NCBI GenBank assembly: GCA_037013495.1
Contig: CM072811.1
Coordinates: 25,050,159-25,114,158, forward strand
Length of the DNA stretch: 64,000 bases
From: Hippophae tibetana
Lineage: Eukaryota; Streptophyta; Magnoliopsida; Rosales; Elaeagnaceae
Reading direction: 5' to 3'
The notes below the pieces were generated by a model. It searched no databases. It was not told the DNA's origin and saw nothing but the letters and a program-made list of their open reading frames with translations. A program made the translations under genes and the position numbers. This document shows positions 47,518 to 60,177 of this stretch, in pieces (position 1 is the first letter of the stretch; every line of letters starts with the position of its first letter).

Positions 47518-49101
47518 AAAAATCAGTGTAAGAGTGCACAAAAGGACCATAAAGCGAATGTAGAGGAAAATGTTACTTTCACCTCAAGAGAAGATGATGC
47601 ATTGATATGCTCTTTGGAGAGTAAGGAAGAATCTTGGGTGTTAGACTCTAGAGTATCGTTTCATACTGCTTCACTGAAAGAATAACCTTAGAAAGGTATA
47701 TCTTAGTGATGATCAACAGTGTACTATTATTGGCAAAGGTGTAGTGAAGATTAAGTTGAATAGGTTTATTTGAGAGTTGAAAGATGTTAGGCATATTTCT
47801 GACCTAAGAAAGAACTTAATCTTAATAGGGCAGTTACTAGTAAAAGATACACTACGATCTTCCATGCTAATGATTGGAAGATTTCAAAAGGTGTAATGAC
47901 GGTTTCTCGAGGATTAGTCCACTTAGATGGAGGAAGAGAGAAAAATCATGGCTAAGGTTCATTATGACTCAACCATTGGAAGTTTGATGTACGCGATGGT
48001 TTGTATGAGACCAAACATTGGTCATGCAGTAGAAGTTGTTAGCATGTTTATGTCAAATCTAGGGAAAGCTCATTAGGAAGAAATCAAGTAGATTTTAAGG
48101 TATCTACGAGGCACCGTAGATAAGTATTTGTACTTTACTAAAGGAGAGTTAAAAGTAGAAGGATACGTAGACGTAGACTTTGGAGGTGAAGTTGATCACT
48201 GAAGAAACACTATCAACTATATATTTATTGTTGGAACTATAACTGTTAGTTAGATGTCACAAATACAGAAGATTGTCACTCTATCCACTACAAAGGCTGA
48301 GTATGTAGTAGTGACTGAAGCTAGTAAAGAGATGATATGACTTCAAGGTTTATTAACTGAGTTGGAATTTAGACAGGAGAAGAATGCTCTACACAATGAT
48401 AGTCAAAGTGCAATACATTTGGCGAAGAATTCAACATTTCATTCTAGAACCAAGAATATTGGGCTTCGTTATCACTTCATCAGATCTCTATTGGAAGATG
48501 ATGTGTTAAGACTGGAGAAGATTCAAGGAAGCAAAAAATCCAGCGAATATGTTGACAAAGGCAATGATTAGAAAAATTACTGTATTGATCGAAGTGTGAA
48601 GATAGATTGAAATCATTCTTCAAGTGGGAGAATGTTGGTCAAACTTACATGCACCAAATAGTGCAATAAATGACAATAAAACAAAAGAGTGGTTGTCAAG
48701 CCAACAACTCAAGAAAATTGAATGAACGGTGCATCCTTTTTATTAAAAAAGAAGAAAATCCAATTAAAAATTAGTTGACAAAACATGTAAAATGAGAGCT
48801 TCTATATCTATAAATAGAGCACCCTAATAAGTACTTTGAATTATCCTATCAAGAGAAAAGCTTAGAGAAAAACGTTTTAGTGCTAGAAAATTGAGAGCAA
48901 TTTTCTTGAGTGTAATTGAGTTGTGAGTTGTGAGTGTTGTAAACACTTTGTATAATTTCTTCTTTTTAGTAAAAAAATCTACAACAGGTCCAGAGACGTA
49001 AAAAAATTAATCGAACTTCGTTATCAAATTTGTGTGTTATTTTGTCTATTTTTGCTTTATTATAAATCTAGTTTATTGAGAATTTGCATAATTTTCCAAC
49101 A
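47518..49101 (+). mobile_element. copia remnant with 3' LTR (5'-truncated, internally deleted)
   Basis: Frames with stops encode, in order, a protease start (ESWVLDSRVSFHT, about 47626-47665), a short pre-integrase piece to about 47945, and then directly the end of RT and RNase H (GSLMYAMVCMRP at about 47980, HNDSQSAIHLAKN at about 48395). Integrase and most of RT are deleted. A purine tract CAAGTGGGAGAA precedes the 3' LTR. No 5' LTR is present. Confidence 0.82.
48633..49101 (+). repeat. 3' LTR of the copia remnant
   Basis: 469 bp from TGTTGGTCAAAC to TTTTCCAACA, a near-perfect terminal inverted TGTTGG/CCAACA. There is no partner LTR in the window. Confidence 0.75.
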
Positions 49102-49106
49102 ATTTA

Positions 49107-49925
49107 AACATAACTCTTATTCCTATCCCTAAGACAAGCTGGCTCATCTTTTTCTTCTTCATGCTTCTTTCTTGCATCTTCAACACATCTACTACTACCA
49201 TGAATACAAATTACACTAGCATATCTTCTTTTTCTTCTTCTTATTATTTTCTATCTCTATCGAGTCTTTTCTATGCCATCTTGTGCTTTTTTATTTTATT
49301 TTATTTATTTTTGGCTCAAGTAGTTTCCCTTGTTAGCTTAGAAGTTAATTACTTGGATCTTCAATTGACCCATTCTCGACCTAATTTTAGACATATTTTG
49401 TTATTATTTTTATATTTTAAATACTTTATTACAGTTGCGGATCTAGGATTTCAATTTAGATGGGTACTCATTGAAAATCAATAATATAATATTCACATCA
49501 AAAATTTATTAGTAAGAAATAAATTAAATAATATAACTAAAAATTTTAAAACAATTTTTTTTAACAAATAAGTATCAAAATGTAAAGTTTGTTACAAATT
49601 ATTAAATTTTATTAACAAAATAATTCTGTTTACCCATAAAATTTTAGATAAGAATATTTTATAATTAAAATATGAGTTTAAAATTTAAATTGAGAAGGAA
49701 AATACATCTTAAATATCATTAGCACGTATATCTGCCCTTACGTACTTTGTTAAGAGCAAAACTTGAAATCATTTATATATTATGGTGTTTATTTTACTGT
49801 TATTGGTAATGGCAGCACATACTTTGGATCGAGGCTCATTGGTTTAGTACAATATGGTAGCAAAGAAAATACATCATCTTTGGCAATGCGACGACCCATA
49901 TAAGAAATCAATATCATTAATAAAT
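49107..49925. other. AT-rich spacer
   Basis: One hydrophobic open frame at 49161-49484 has no recognisable domain and low-complexity Ser/Phe content. I do not call it a gene. Confidence 0.5.
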
Positions 49926-50350
49926 TGTTTTGAACAAGAAAGATCTAAACATAAATTAATTTGCTATTATCATTGACCACACAGAACTTAATTGACTTGA
50001 ATATGCTAATTGTCTCTATTCGTATGCCTTATTCATCAGTCGTTGTCTAGTTTTATTTGTTTGAATGGAATTATTTTAATTTTTTTTTAGTTTTATGCCT
50101 AAAATAGGATAAAAAATGAGGTGATTGTATCAATTTATTTGATGTATTAATTATATTAAATCAATTCATTAATAAATAATTTTATCGTCTTATTCATGAT
50201 TGATAGTGTGACTAAAATAAAATAAAATAAAATACCTTAATAAAAAAATAACTTATTAAATTCATTAGATAATATTATATTTTGATTTGAATTAATATTA
50301 ATATTAATAAATAATTAATTTAACTGATTGATTTAAATTATCATATCTTA
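49926..50350. repeat. diverged direct repeat, copy A
   Basis: About 425 bp that aligns by eye with 51257-51712. Shared blocks include GAAAGATCTAA, ATAAATTAATTTGCTATT, GAATATGCTA, AATAGGA and CTCATTAATAAA (with variations). No coding content. Confidence 0.75.
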
Positions 50351-51256
50351 TTCAACTCATTAACATATACATACTAGTTAAATGCATGGGTCATTATGAT
50401 ATTCGGTTCAATTTTATTTTGAGTTGTGATATACTATATATAAAAAAAAGATAGCAAAGTTCCAATATAATAATACTCAAGTCACTATTAGAATAGAAAA
50501 AAATGGGAGATTTTGTCCTTTTTATTGCAAAAATAATCATGGAATGACAAAAATTGAAAAAAATAATTTAAAATATATTATTATTATTATTTAATTAATG
50601 TATTTGGTTAAGGTTAAAAATGGTATTGAATTTGTTTCGGTGGTTGTATAACCAAGGAAATACAAGATTTTTAAAAACATGAATAAAAAAAGTTAAAATA
50701 GTGCCCAAAATTAAAAAAATAGATGTTTTTATTTTCATTAGTATAAATTGCTCAGGTTGATGGTATTAAAAAAATGTATTTTTTTTCAATAGTAAGAAGA
50801 TTTTATGACTAGAATTTTCTTACATATAAAGTATGTAAAGACCAATGGTTCAAAAGTTAAATTAAAATAGAAAAAAAAAATAGAAAGTTGAGGATTGGGG
50901 TTGAAGACATAAATTCTTTTAAATATCTTTTTTAATAAAAAATAAGTTTTATTGATACAAAATAAAAACACAACAAGAACATTTAAATTAAAGTATAAAA
51001 AATATATTAAATTATTAAAATTATGATAAGAAAAATAATAATATATCAATAATATAAAGAGTATTAATTTTTCTAGTATTTATTTTAATCTTTTCTAACC
51101 TCTATTTTAATTCAATTATTATAATTATTAATATGATAAATCTTTAATAAATTTTTACCATTGGATAGATTGAGTTCTATAACTTTTGAAGTATAAAGAA
51201 ACTCAAAATAACAATACTAGATTTCTATTTATATACGTGTGAAAAGAAAGATATAA
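50351..51256. other. AT-rich spacer between direct repeats
   Basis: Nothing recognised. Confidence 0.6.
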
Positions 51257-51712
51257 TGTTTGAAATAGAAAGATCTAACATAAATTAATTTGCTATTGTC
51301 ATTGATCACGCATATCATAATTGACTGGAATATGCTAGTTGTTTCTATTTTCACATGCCTTGTTGATCAGTCTATGTCAATAAAATTATTTAATTTTTTT
51401 TTTTTGTAGTTTTATGGTTGGAATAGGAGGAAAAATGGGGTCAATTGTATCAACTTATTTAATATATTAATTGTGTTATATCAACTCATTAATAAACACT
51501 CTTATTATTTTGGTTATTTTCGCATTTTGGTTTTTCTTGAACTTAGTCATTAGGTTGCGGTCTAGAAAACAGTCAAAACATAATACATTAATGAAAAAAA
51601 AAAAAGACTTACTAGAATCATTTGGATAATATCGTACTCTGATCAGGTTTAATAGTTAATATTAATAAATTACTATTAATTTAATGGGTTGATTTCAATT
51701 ATCAATTTTGTT
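51257..51712. repeat. diverged direct repeat, copy B
   Basis: Second copy of the unit at 49926-50350, about 1.33 kb downstream, same orientation. Confidence 0.75.
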
Positions 51713-52580
51713 TGGAGTTATTTTTGAGGTTGTGAATTTTGGGCAAATGCATCATTAATCTATAATTTTATTAATTGAATTATTAAAGCATGAGATTTAA
51801 TTTTATCTTTAATTTTTTTCATTATATATTATTAAAGTTAAAAAATAAAAAGAATAAAAATAAATTTGTTTATATATAATTATTTTTTAGTAGTAATATT
51901 TTTAAACTATTACATATAATCTAACTATATATGATAAGTAAGGAATTTTTAATTTATTTTTTGCTAAAATAAAGTAAAAGAAATAACTAAAAATAGATCC
52001 ATACTTGTTTTGTAAATAGTTGACTACATTTCTTACTAGATTAGGATGTTAAATTTCTTACAAAACTAATTAAATTTCAACTAAACAACCAAGTATTAAG
52101 TTAATAGCCATGTGTCATGTTTGTAGATTTTACTTATTTTATAAATTGAAAACTTTAAGAGCATGTTCGGATTGATATTACCAATCCTGCGATCAGGTAT
52201 ACCAATTTAAGGGAATAGAATATTAGGAATATGAAATAATGTAATTTTTATTATTATATTTGGTTCTTATGGAATTATATTATAAGGAGGATGAATTAAT
52301 TAAGTTTTTTTTTAATCTTTCTAACTCTTCAAAATATCCCTTTTTTAATCTAAATATTGATTTTATTTAATTAAAAATAATCAATACAAAATCAATAAGG
52401 TTTGAAAAAAATTATAAAATCAATAATATAAAGAGATCAACCATCCCAATTAAAATACCTCACACACATTTAAAGAGGCTATCACTTTAACCAAACACCA
52501 CATCAAGTAAAAATGACAGCATTTCTCATTTAAAAGCAATAGCAATAACCCTTAGCAACCTATTACCATCAGATCTCGAT
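51713..52580. other. AT-rich spacer
   Basis: No gene recognised. Confidence 0.55.
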
Positions 52581-52639
52581 TGAGTCCACTGTAAAAAAAA
52601 TCCGCATAAAAATACAGGACATAGTGTTGTTAGAATAGA

Positions 52640-52812
52640 GCTGGCGCTCTGTCAACCAACCAATAAATGAGTAATGGTCTCATCAGTAGATACCCATAAT
52701 GGACAAGAGAGAAAATTAACGGGGCAATGGCAGAGAAGGAGAGAATGACGAACTACACTAGCACCATCAAAACAACTCCAAATAAAGTGACGAATCTTGA
52801 GGTGCCTTTATA
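52640..52812 (-). pseudogene. possible zf-RVT (non-LTR retrotransposon type) fragment
   Basis: One minus-strand frame reads HLKIRHFIWSCFDGASVV, later CPLWVSTDETITHLL. The pattern 'K-I-R-H-F-I-W', then 'C-P-L', then 'E/T-I-T-H-L-L' is that of the reverse-transcriptase zinc-binding domain at the end of plant LINE-type polyproteins. The piece just beyond Copia-3 (57849-57900) reads IDKLIWKFVWR on the same strand, which would precede it. The Copia-3 insertion would therefore split the domain. The fragment is short and decayed. Confidence 0.45.
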
Positions 52813-53137
52813 TGTTAAATTATGTCCTAAAAACTCTTAGAATTAAAATTTATCTTGTTATATATTATCAACAAATTAGATTAAGATATTTTGGGGTTAT
52901 TTTTGATATAATTTGTGAAGTTCTCTAAATATTAGTGTTTGTATCTGATTATTAATGAATTTTTTTCGGTATGCCGCCTCGTCAGTGAGGTAAACTTTCA
53001 CATTGAAAAATTGATTCACTTAAATTATTGTGTGTCATTTATTCTCATTGCTTATTATTTTGCTGTTACCCATAATTATTTATTTGTGCAATCAAATTGG
53101 ACCAAAACTTCGCTTCTGCAAATACTAATTTATAACA
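52813..53137 (+). repeat. Copia-3 5' LTR (internally deleted)
   Basis: 325 bp. The first about 40 bp match the start of the 3' LTR and the remainder matches its last about 300 bp. Confidence 0.8.
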
Positions 53138-53140
53138 AAT

Positions 53141-53152
53141 TGTTATCATAAC
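53141..53152 (+). promoter_or_regulatory. degenerate Copia-3 primer site (tRNA-iMet type)
   Basis: TGTTATCATAAC against TGGTATCAGAGC, 9 of 12 bases, a few bases after the LTR end. Confidence 0.45.
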
Positions 53153-53284
53153 GTTGAATTATTTTGTTATTTATTGGAACTGATCAAGTTTGCTCTTTTG
53201 GATTTATTTTGAGCTTCTGGCTATTTGATTGGTTTCATATTTTTTGGATTGTGCTTCTGTTTATTTAATATTGAGTTTTCTATC

Positions 53285-53990
53285 ATAACGACAAAATACG
53301 AAATTGAGATATTCAATGATATGAATGATTTTAGTCTTTGGCGAATGAAGATGCGGGCCGTATTAGTTAAAGAAAGGCTCGTTAAGACACTTGAAGGTAA
53401 TGATAAATTATCAAAAAAATTAATTGATGAAGAAAAAGATGCATTGATGAAACATGCTCTCAATTCAATTGAGTTATCCTTGTCTGATGAGGTATCACAT
53501 GAGGTTGGTGACGTTATGACTTAAATTAGAGAATTTGTATATGACCAAGTCTTTAGCAAATCAGTTATATTTAAAACAACGTTTATATACATTCAGAATG
53601 TTAGAAGATACACCTTTACACGATCATCTTGATGAATTTACTAAAATTATTTATGATCTAAAAAATAGTGGTGTTAAAATTGATGATAAGGATCAGGTCT
53701 TAGTTCTATCATGTTCTTTACCTCATTCATTTGAACATTTTGTTGATATCATGCTATATAGGCGATACACTATTTCTTTGGAAGATGTCAAAACAACTTT
53801 GAATTTCAGAGAGTTGAGGAAAAAAGTGTCTACTGGTAACAATGATAATAGTAGTGGTTTATTTTTCAGAGGTAGAAATTAAGAAAAAGGCACAAGCAAT
53901 AATAGAGGAAAATCTAGAAAAAAGAAAAGATAAGTGCAACTATTGCCATTAGGAAGGGTACTGAAAAGTAAATTGTCTGAAACTCAAAGA
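53285..53990 (+). pseudogene. Copia-3 gag pseudogene
   Basis: The likely start codon at 53285 is now ATA. The product continues TTKYEIEIFNDMNDFSLWRMKMRA, typical copia gag. A stop at 53522-53524 comes with a frame change, then LYMTKSLANQLYLKQRL and SLPHSFEHFVDIML. The zinc knuckle region near 53938-53975 (C-x2-C-H) is interrupted by two stops. Confidence 0.85.
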
Positions 53991-53999
53991 TAAAGAAAA

Positions 54000-56900
54000 A
54001 AATATGTCACAACGTCTTCTGGTACTAATGATGTTGCTGGTGTTGTAGATAGTTCTGGTTCTGATGGTAAAAATATTCTATCAATATCTATTGGTTCTCT
54101 TGGAGATGCTTGGATTCTTAATTCAGGTTACACTTACCATATGTGTCTCAGTAGAGACTGGTTTGCTTTTTATTAGTCTATTGATGAAGGTGTTGTATTG
54201 ATGGGAAACAATATATCCTACACGATTATTGGTATTGGTACTGTCTGAATTAAGATGCATGATGATATTGTTAGGACTTTGAAAGATGTTCGCCATGTTC
54301 TAGATTTGAAAAAAAAATTGATATCTTTGGATACTCTTGATTCACAAGGCTACAAGTATGTAGCTAAAGGTGGAGTTTTAAGAGTTAGTAAGGGTGCTAT
54401 CGTTGTTATTAAAGGGAAATTGTCACGTGGAATCTATATGCTTCATGGTAGCACTGTTATTAGTAGTGTTTCAGTTTTTTCCTTGTTAGATCAAGATTCA
54501 GATACTACTTGATTATGGCATATACAACTTGGGCATATGAGTGAGGCAATGATGTCTATTTTGAGCAAACAATATTTTCTTGGTGGTAAAAAAACTGGGA
54601 AGCTTGATTTCTATGAGCATTGTGTCTATGGAAAGCATCGTATGGTCAAGTTCAGTACAACCATCCATAAAACGAAAGGTACTATTGATTATATTCATTC
54701 AGATCTTTGGAGTTCTTCTCGTGTTATATCTAAGATTGGTGCTTGATATATGTTGACTTTTATTAATTTTGTGAAAGTCAATTTAATGAGTTCTTTGAAA
54801 GAAATGGCAGAGTGAGACACTGCACTATGCATCATACACCATAGCAAAATGGAGTAGCAGAACGTATGAATAGAACTCTCTTAGAAAGAGCTCGTTGTAT
54901 GCTCTTTCAAGTTGACTTGGATAAATCTTTTTGGGCTAAAGCTTGTAACCATGCCTGTTATTTGGTAAATTGGTCTCCATCAACTGCAATTGAATTGAAG
55001 ACTCCGTTTGAGGTATTTTTTAGTACTCTTGCTAATTATTCTGATTTGAAATTTTTTGGTTATTCTACTTATGCTCATGTTAATGATGGTAAACTTGAGC
55101 TTAGGGCATTAAAATGAAATTTTTTAGGGTATCCTTTTGGGGTGAAGGGTTATAGGTTATGGTGTGTTGAACCCAAGTCACCTAAATTTTTGATTAGTAG
55201 AGATGTTAAGTTTGATGAGTTTTCCATGTTGGAAAAGAAAAAAAATTCTATTGTTGCAGGAAAAGACCACGGTGTTAGTGAGCAGGTGGAGCTTGAGAGT
55301 GGAACTCCTAGTCAAGTGCAAGAGGGAATTTTAGATCAACCATCTATGGATGATATAAATGATTCTGCTCATGATGTAACAGAAGAGCAACACGAGCAAC
55401 CATATAGTATCACTAAGGGTAAAGGAATAAGAGAGATTCGACGCCCTCAAAGGTACTCAGATGTAGACTTAGTTTCTTTTGAATTGTGTATGGTAGAGCC
55501 TATTGAGGTGCATGAACCTTTTAGTTATCATGAAGCTGTCACTTATGATGAGTCTCTTCAGTGGTTGGTTGCTATGAATGAAGAGATTGAATCACTTCAT
55601 AAGAATCATACTTGGGAATTGGTGAAATTGCCTAAGGGTTAGAAGATAATTGGAAACAAATGGATCTTCAAGAAAAAGGAAGGTATACTTGAGGTTGAAT
55701 CAACTAGGTTCAAGGCATCTATTGTTGCAAAGGGCTATTGTCAGAAGAAGGGTATTGCTTGCTATGGTTGTATTTTTTGACATAAAATTAGAACAACTTG
55801 ATGTCAAGACGTCATTCTTACATGGTGGGCTTGAGGAACAAATATATATGCCTCAACCAGAGGGGTTTGTTGTTTTAGGTAAGGAAGATCATGTTTGTTT
55901 ATTGAAAAAGTCTTTATATGGGTTGAAGCAATCCCCTAGGTAGTGGTATAAACGATTTGATTCTTTTATGATTGATCATGGTTACTCTACGAGTGATTAT
56001 GACAGTTGTGTTTATCATAAAAGATTCCATGATAGTTCATCTGTCTATTTGTTGCTTTATATTGATGACATGCTTATTACTTCTAAGAATAAGTTTGAGA
56101 TTCAGAAATTAAAGTGTCAACTTAGTGGTGAGTTTGAGATGAAAGATATGGGTGCAATGAAGAAAATTTTGGGCATGGAAATTTACAGGGATAGACAAAC
56201 GAACAAGCTTTATTTGACTCAGAAAAATTATATTGAAAAAGTTATTGAACACTTTGGTATGAAATAATATAAACCTGTGAGTACACCATTAGTTGTGCAT
56301 TTTAAGCTTTCTTTGGATTTATCACCATAATCAGAAGAAGAAGAGCAGTACATGTCTCAGGTTCCATATGCTAGTTCTGTTGGTAGTTTGATGTACTTTA
56401 TGGTTTGTACTCGTTCAGACATTTCACATATAGTTAGTGTTGTCAGTAGATATATGGGTAATCCTGGTAAAGGTCATTGGCAAGCAGTGAAATGGATACT
56501 TCGATATTTGAGAGGTATATCTAATCTTGGTTTGATATATGATGGAAGTTCTAATATCAGTTGTAATGTTATTGGTTATGTAGACTCCAACTATGCTGGT
56601 GATTTGGATAGAAAAAAGATCTCTGATAGGTTATGTCTTCACTCTTTCTCATTGTGCCATTAGTTGGAAGGCTAGTTACAGTCTACAGTTGCTTTGTCTA
56701 CGACAAAGGTAGAATATATGGCAGCAATAGAAGTAGTGAAATAAGCTATTTGGCTTAGAAGTTTGGTTTATGATTTGGGTTTATAGCATGATACTTCTGT
56801 TGTATTTTATGATAGTCAAAGTGTGATACATTTGACTAAGAATACTATGTATCATAAAAGAACCAAACATATTGATGTCAGATATCTCTCAAGGTGTTAT

Positions 56901-57012
56901 TGTTGTCAGTAAGATAGTCACTACAGAAAATCCAGCTGATATGTTAACCAAACCAGTTTCATTTAATAAGTTCAAGAATTGGTTGGACTTGATTGGTGTT
57001 TACAGAAGATAA
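54000..57012 (+). pseudogene. Copia-3 pol pseudogene
   Basis: The protease site at 54120 reads N-S-G where the family has D-S-G, so the catalytic Asp is lost. Integrase: LWHIQLGHMS (54515), HSDLW (54695), with a deletion in the core, then GVAERMNRTLLERAR (54853). The linker runs from about 55140 to 55560. RT: TWELVKLPKG, a stop at 55640-55642, QLDVKTSFLHGGLEE after a short deletion, an intact LYIDDMLI (about 56058-56081), and RNase H to about 57012. There are at least eight stops or frameshifts. Confidence 0.87.
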
Positions 57013-57106
57013 TCACCCTTTGGGGTTTTGGATGACAGTTATTTGGTAATCTAAGGAATTTTATATTTGAAGAACTTGTTTACATTTTTTAGCCAAGGTG
57101 AAGATT

Positions 57107-57848
57107 TGTTAAATTATGGCCCCAAAACCCTTAGGCCCAAACCCATTTATCTCATTAAACCCTCAGCCTATTTTATTATATATATAATTGTTTCCTTCTA
57201 TGTTGTATATAGAGAGAAGCAACCGTCGGAGAAGAACAAAAGAGAACGTGGAATGTAACAGTTGAAAAGAAAAAGAAAAAAAACTGCACTATTATCCAAC
57301 AAGAAGAAAAGCAGAAAAATTTGTGAATTGCAATTAGGAGCTACCGACAAGAAGAAAAGTAGAGAATTACAATTTTGCTAAACTTCACTATTATCCACAT
57401 GTTCATATGCTAAAACTTCACTACTGTCCACATGTTCATCTACTGAAAATTCCAAGTTGATGGAATCAAGGACAAGTTGTCCATTTCTGTTGTTATTGGT
57501 GAAGTTTTTTTCTTATTTGTACAGTAATATTTGATTAAATAACAAATTTGTTAATTTATTTTGTTATATATTTTCAGTAAATTAGAGTGAGATATTTTGG
57601 GGTTATTTTTATTATAATTTGTGAAACTTTTTGAATATTGATGTTTGTATCTTCATTTGATTATTAATGGATTTTTCTCGGTTTGCCGTCGTTAGTGGAG
57701 TAGACTTTTTATAATAAAAAGTTAAACCACTTAAATCATTATGTACCATTTATTCACATTGCTTATTATTTTACTGTTACCCATAATTATTTATTTATGC
57801 AACCAAATTGGACCCAAACTTCGTTTCCACAAGTACTAATTTATAACA
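57107..57848 (+). repeat. Copia-3 3' LTR
   Basis: 742 bp, preceded by CCAAGGTGAAGATT. Contains TATATATA near 57180. Confidence 0.82.
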
Positions 57849-57853
57849 TTATC

Positions 57854-58320
57854 CTCCATACAAACTTCCAAATTAGCTTGTCGATAGGACCATCATTACT
57901 ATGCAATGACAAAATCATAGGCTACTATAACCGAAAACATGCCATTTGAAGTAAAGTTCCAAACCCCATAATACATAAATTGACAATTCCATACAACCCG
58001 TCGATAAAGTAGAAAGTTGGTAATCCAATAGATAAGTCCATATCATTACTCCATAATACATATAACACATCATTTACATCAGTCGAATACACTTCGTACA
58101 TGTTAGAAAAATGGATTACCGAGTGTTGTAATTGTTGTACTTGGTGTTTTGTCTCTAATATAACCATATTTTTTAGGGAATGGAATTGTACAAATTGCTT
58201 AAGTTCTAGAATTGTCAAGAAATTACTCATACATTGACAACTCTAGCGTCTCCAGTTAGCCTACGTGAATTGACCACCACACGATAATCATGGCTAATCT
58301 TCCCATAAACTCTAGGTTGA
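57854..58320. other. spacer, with possible zf-RVT remnant at its left edge
   Basis: A 101-codon minus-strand frame (57925-58230) has no recognisable domain. Only IDKLIWKF at about 57870-57895 hints at a non-LTR remnant. Confidence 0.4.
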
Positions 58321-58324
58321 ATTT

Positions 58325-58425
58325 GAGTCTAACTCCATCTCAAAACCCAGGATATGAGATGAAAGATTGCCCCCATCTATATACGCATTAGAATCTCAGC
58401 GCTCAGCCGATGTGAGACTTTAACA
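58325..58425. mobile_element. TRIM/LTR-like fragment
   Basis: Contains GAGTCTAACTCCATCTCAAA, then GAGATGAAAGATTGCCC, then CAGCCGATGTGAGACTTTAA ending AACA. The same architecture (gene-free, GATGTGGGACTT near the end) is seen in the TRIM LTR at 4559-4680. Fragmentary, with no partner LTR. Confidence 0.45.
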
Positions 58426-59600
58426 CACTAAACACGATGAAGCATTGGACTAGAAAATTTTTGATAAATCAAAAACTCAAGAAAATAACAACTTATTGGG
58501 AATTCAAATTCCAAATAGAAAGTAAAAAACCAATAGATACAAATTTTTACAAGGTTCATTTTCAACATTCAAAGGAAGGGTAAAAAATTATTCATTATGT
58601 CAAGAACTTCAAGGTTACAAATGCAACATTTCAAGTCTCGATCTCAAACGACACAAACAGAGACTCAGAGTCACAATAATCGTCTATTAGCCTCTAAGAT
58701 TGAGTCCACAAGAACTAAAAACCATTAAAAAAATTGAAAGCGTCAATAGACACATGAATGAGAGAGAGATAGAGCTTAAGAGGAGAGATAATTAGAGAGA
58801 ACCAAAGAGATCCGAGAGGCTAATTGAAAACATAATGAAACCCTAACGAATATGACAAATTTATATGAGTTATATTGGGTTGTTGATGGAAAATTTACAT
58901 GAGTTATATTAGTTTGTTTGATGGAGAAACATATAATTATCTTATATTTACTAACTTTTTGTTATTTTATTTTAAGTTGTCGTAAAGTATGAACTTTTGA
59001 TGAATATTTGATATTTGATGCATGGTTTCAAATGATAATATTGTTCTTGACTTATCCTTCAAACCTCTATTCTACCTTCTTTATTTCTAGTTCTTCAATT
59101 CTTTGTTTTCATTTTTAAAATTTTCTACATCAATTGTGATTAATAAACTTAATAAAAACATTAATTCATTTAGAAAAACCCACTACCACTTGAGCAATTC
59201 ATTTAAGAAAAAAAAAACTCTAACACAAGTACAACTTCTTTAATTAAATTTTAGAACCCAAAACTCTCTATTAATGCCATAAAGACCATAACATGCAAAA
59301 ACAATATATTTAAGTGCAGTTTGTATCATTGTCATTTATAGTGGATATTTAATCACAAATTCTTATAAAATATACTAGAATTTGATATTTAATCAACGTC
59401 CAACTTTCCATTTTTAACCCATAAATGTCAAAAACAAGTTTAGTCATTTTTTTTCTTTTCAAAAATACAACATATAACCGAATAGAATAGTAGTCAAATG
59501 AAAAATAAGACAATTAATGAAAATAGTAGTATATTAGGATGTGAATAAGATATTGAACTACATGGAAATAAAAGAAGTAATTGAAAATATTTATTCATTA
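58426..59600. other. spacer, probably including the Copia-4 5' LTR
   Basis: No gene recognised. The 5' LTR of Copia-4 must end at 59624, but its start cannot be fixed because its partner lies beyond the window. Confidence 0.5.
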
Positions 59601-59624
59601 AGATAATTAAAACTATTTCTTACA

Positions 59625-59636
59625 TAGTATCAGAGC
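59625..59636 (+). promoter_or_regulatory. Copia-4 primer binding site, tRNA-iMet
   Basis: TAGTATCAGAGC, 11 of 12 bases of the standard iMet primer site. Confidence 0.8.
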
Positions 59637-60177
59637 TTAGGAAGAAACTATATGAAAATCTAATTCACATAGAATTTTTTTTCTTCCAAATTTTGTTTCT
59701 TTTCAAAATCAATTTTGAATCACATCCACAATTTCAAATTCATCCCATTATAATCTTCAATTTTTTTTGAGAAATCTGCAATTATTTTAAAGCCAAGACG
59801 ACCATCCATGCGCCCACATGCGCCTTGCTAGAGTCACACGCGTGCTTTCTAAAGAAGATGATGTAAATAACACGCCGTTCAAACCCCTCTCTGAGGAAAA
59901 CGATGTATCGTTAGCCGATTCAATCTGTCAACCAGTTTAGTCGTTAGCCAGTTTAGTCGTTAGTCGGCTCAGTCTTCCAATCATCGGATCAGTCATTCCA
60001 GACGTTGGTTCATCCAATTTTCGACCAATTCTCGAACTGAAATTTCTAGTTTTGGAATCCTTGATCCATTTCCTATAAAACACAACCCATTTTAGTTCAT
60101 TATTTTTCCAAAAACAATCATTATCGTCTAAAACACACTAAATCTTATCCTATTTTTGATTTTTTCACTCAACAATC

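Larger units (their letters stand above)
52813..57848 (+). mobile_element. Copia-3: decayed Ty1/copia element
   Basis: Both LTRs start TGTTAAATTATG and end TTTATAACA. The 5' LTR (52813-53137) has lost most of its first half relative to the 3' LTR (57107-57848). The flanks are TTATA and TTATC, a target duplication with one change. The internal part has gag, protease, integrase, RT and RNase H in copia order with many breaks. Confidence 0.88.

Noticed and set aside
49161-49484. 107-codon Ser/Phe-rich hydrophobic frame
   Set aside because: Low complexity, AT-rich context and no conserved motif, so not called a gene.
57925-58230. 101-codon minus-strand frame
   Set aside because: No recognisable domain or exon chain; could be chance or a decayed element.
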